From Singulisphaera acidiphila DSM 18658 (GTDB taxonomy: Bacteria > Planctomycetota > Planctomycetia > Isosphaerales > Isosphaeraceae), in NCBI RefSeq assembly GCF_000242455.2, contig NC_019892.1:2790001-2854000 (forward strand): a stretch of DNA of 64,000 nt, given 5' to 3'. The notes beneath the pieces were generated by a model. It was given only the letters and a program-made list of their open reading frames with translations. It was not told the DNA's origin and ran no database searches. The position numbers and the translations under genes were made by a program. This document shows, one piece after another, positions 62,934 to 64,000 of the stretch. The stretch's first letter is position 1, and each line of letters begins with the position of its first letter.

Positions 62934-64000
62934 CTATCGTTGTCCTTGATCAGGGGGCTTGAGCGATGTTGCGCGCTGAGGAACCGACGAAAGCAAATAA
63001 GCGAGAATGTCGCGAGTCTCTTGCTCACCAATCGCGCCCACAAGCCCCACTGGCATGATGGAGGTCCCGCTCGATCGGAGTTCTTCGATCTCCGATCGAG
63101 GGATCTCCGCCATTTTTGCGTCGCTGTCCGTGACTCGTATCTTCTCCGCCCCTTCAGCGCGGACGATGCCGACGACGACTCGACCATCCTTGAGTGCGAC
63201 CGTATAGGCGTTGAAGTCGGGATGAATCGATGCGCTCGGCTCGGCGATGGCCCGAAAAAGATCTTCGATGCCAAAGTCGGCGAGATTGCTGAGATCAGGC
63301 CCGACGCTTCCCCCTTTGCCTCTTACCTTGTGGCACCCCGAACACTTTGCCCGATCCCCATGAAAGAGATTTTCCCCACGATCACGATCTCCTCCAGTTA
63401 ACCGAAATGGGGGAGGTGTCGGGGTTGGCAGCAACGCCGCTGGAGTCGGTGGGACCCAAGGTAAGATCAAATGATCTCGGGGCAAAACCTGATCTTTTTG
63501 ATCGTTTTCAGTTCGATAGGTCGCTTGCAGCGAAAAAGGCCTGTCCGCGAGTTCGGTCCGAACCGTGATCAGGAGGGAGTTCGGATCTCCGGTTGACTCC
63601 ACCACGAACTCGGCCTGAGCCTTGTCCTGTGCACTCGGAGCCTCCCCGTTGAGCGAAACTTCCATCAGTTTGTTACACGCGAGCTTGAGAACGATGCGTC
63701 CCTTGGGCAGCACAACCAGACTCTCGAGGGTGGCTCGCCCTGGCTGATTCAGCAGCGTAAATCCACGATCATGTTCGTATGAATTGAGAGTCATTCGCTG
63801 ACTTGCTTGAGGATCAAGTTCGGGCCACCACCCTTCCCAGGCGTTCTCGGCCTCCCCATCTCCGGCGGCCCAGGACACGGAAACTCCATTTAGGTCGTAG
63901 GCAATCGGCCCGCTCAGCGCCGGTGGAACGCCGGTCGGGGTCAAACGCGTCCCTGGTGTTGGCGATGCCGAGGCGTCGAGAAGATAAACCGCCTCGCGCG
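62934..64000 (-). CDS. PVC-type haem-binding CxxCH protein, C-terminal part (5' end outside window)
   Basis: The - strand frame is open from the window edge (REAVYLLDASASPTPGTR...) to the stop at 62934, at least 354 residues. A beta-rich region with ENAWEGWWPELDPQ comes first, then a cytochrome c-like domain near the C-terminus: GENLFHGDRAKCSGCHKVRG has the CxxCH haem site, followed by GGSVGPDLSNLADFGIEDL and VGLVGAIGEQETRDILAYL. This layout matches the C-terminus of large planctomycete proteins with a dehydrogenase or propeller part upstream. An extracytoplasmic electron-transfer role is likely; the catalytic part is not in the window. Confidence 0.85.
   Translation of the reverse strand, partial: REAVYLLDASASPTPGTRLTPTGVPPALSGPIAYDLNGVSVSWAAGDGEAENAWEGWWPELDPQASQRMTLNSYEHDRGFTLLNQPGRATLESLVVLPKGRIVLKLACNKLMEVSLNGEAPSAQDKAQAEFVVESTGDPNSLLITVRTELADRPFSLQATYRTENDQKDQVLPRDHLILPWVPPTPAALLPTPTPPPFRLTGGDRDRGENLFHGDRAKCSGCHKVRGKGGSVGPDLSNLADFGIEDLFRAIAEPSASIHPDFNAYTVALKDGRVVVGIVRAEGAEKIRVTDSDAKMAEIPRSEIEELRSSGTSIMPVGLVGAIGEQETRDILAYLLSSVPQRATSLKPPDQGQR

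Overview
The window is GC-rich chromosomal DNA that reads as a planctomycete, most likely of the Isosphaeraceae/Gemmatales type. The evidence is lineage-typical gene families: a DUF1501 / DUF1549-DUF1553 pair, a DUF1559 pseudopilin-like protein, a DUF1573 protein, a PVC-type CxxCH haem protein, and surface proteins that open with an E-x-L-E-x-R motif. This placement is inferred from protein content; there is no rRNA or tRNA gene here to confirm it.

Layout. 1-12.2 kb is mostly housekeeping: an ABC-2 permease cut by the window edge, a ThDP-dependent enzyme with a Tat-like leader, a sugar-phosphate isomerase-like TIM barrel, a FabZ-like dehydratase, a TPR membrane protein, TrmB, PurF, ProB and two exported proteins of unknown function. 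12.46-28.12 kb is a complete 14-gene nuoA-N operon for respiratory complex I, all on the + strand. It carries all visible Fe-S motifs, including the optional N7 motif of NuoG, and has a histidine-rich loop in NuoL. An ankyrin protein follows. 29.2-34.8 kb on the - strand holds an RsmB/NSUN-type rRNA methyltransferase with a long repetitive low-complexity N-terminus, a YgiQ-type radical SAM protein, a GT2 glycosyltransferase and a DUF971 protein.

35.1-45.1 kb is an accessory region. Its first half is visibly AT-richer and encodes a - strand cluster: a DUF1573 protein, a tiny secreted peptide with ten cysteines, an exported protein with a C-terminal membrane anchor, and a DUF1559 pseudopilin-like protein whose conserved C-terminal tail lies beyond an in-frame TGA. 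Its second half is a transposon nest. An IS5-family element with 15-bp inverted ends is split exactly at a GAG codon by a 2.63-kb element encoding a large serine recombinase. Next to it lie decayed IS5-type and IS630-type transposase remnants.

45.2-64 kb returns to planctomycete-specific surface and cytochrome biology: the DUF1501 and DUF1549/DUF1553 genes separated by about 79-bp intergenic repeats, an 11-kb gene for a 3703-residue secreted protein (an S8-like peptidase domain with Glu in place of the catalytic His, then Ig-like and beta-helix repeats), a HAD phosphatase, a small proline-rich repeat protein, and the C-terminal part of a CxxCH haem protein running off the window.

The best candidates for something undescribed are the Cys-rich peptide / DUF1573 / pseudopilin cluster, the serine-recombinase element inside the IS, and the giant Glu-substituted S8-like protein.
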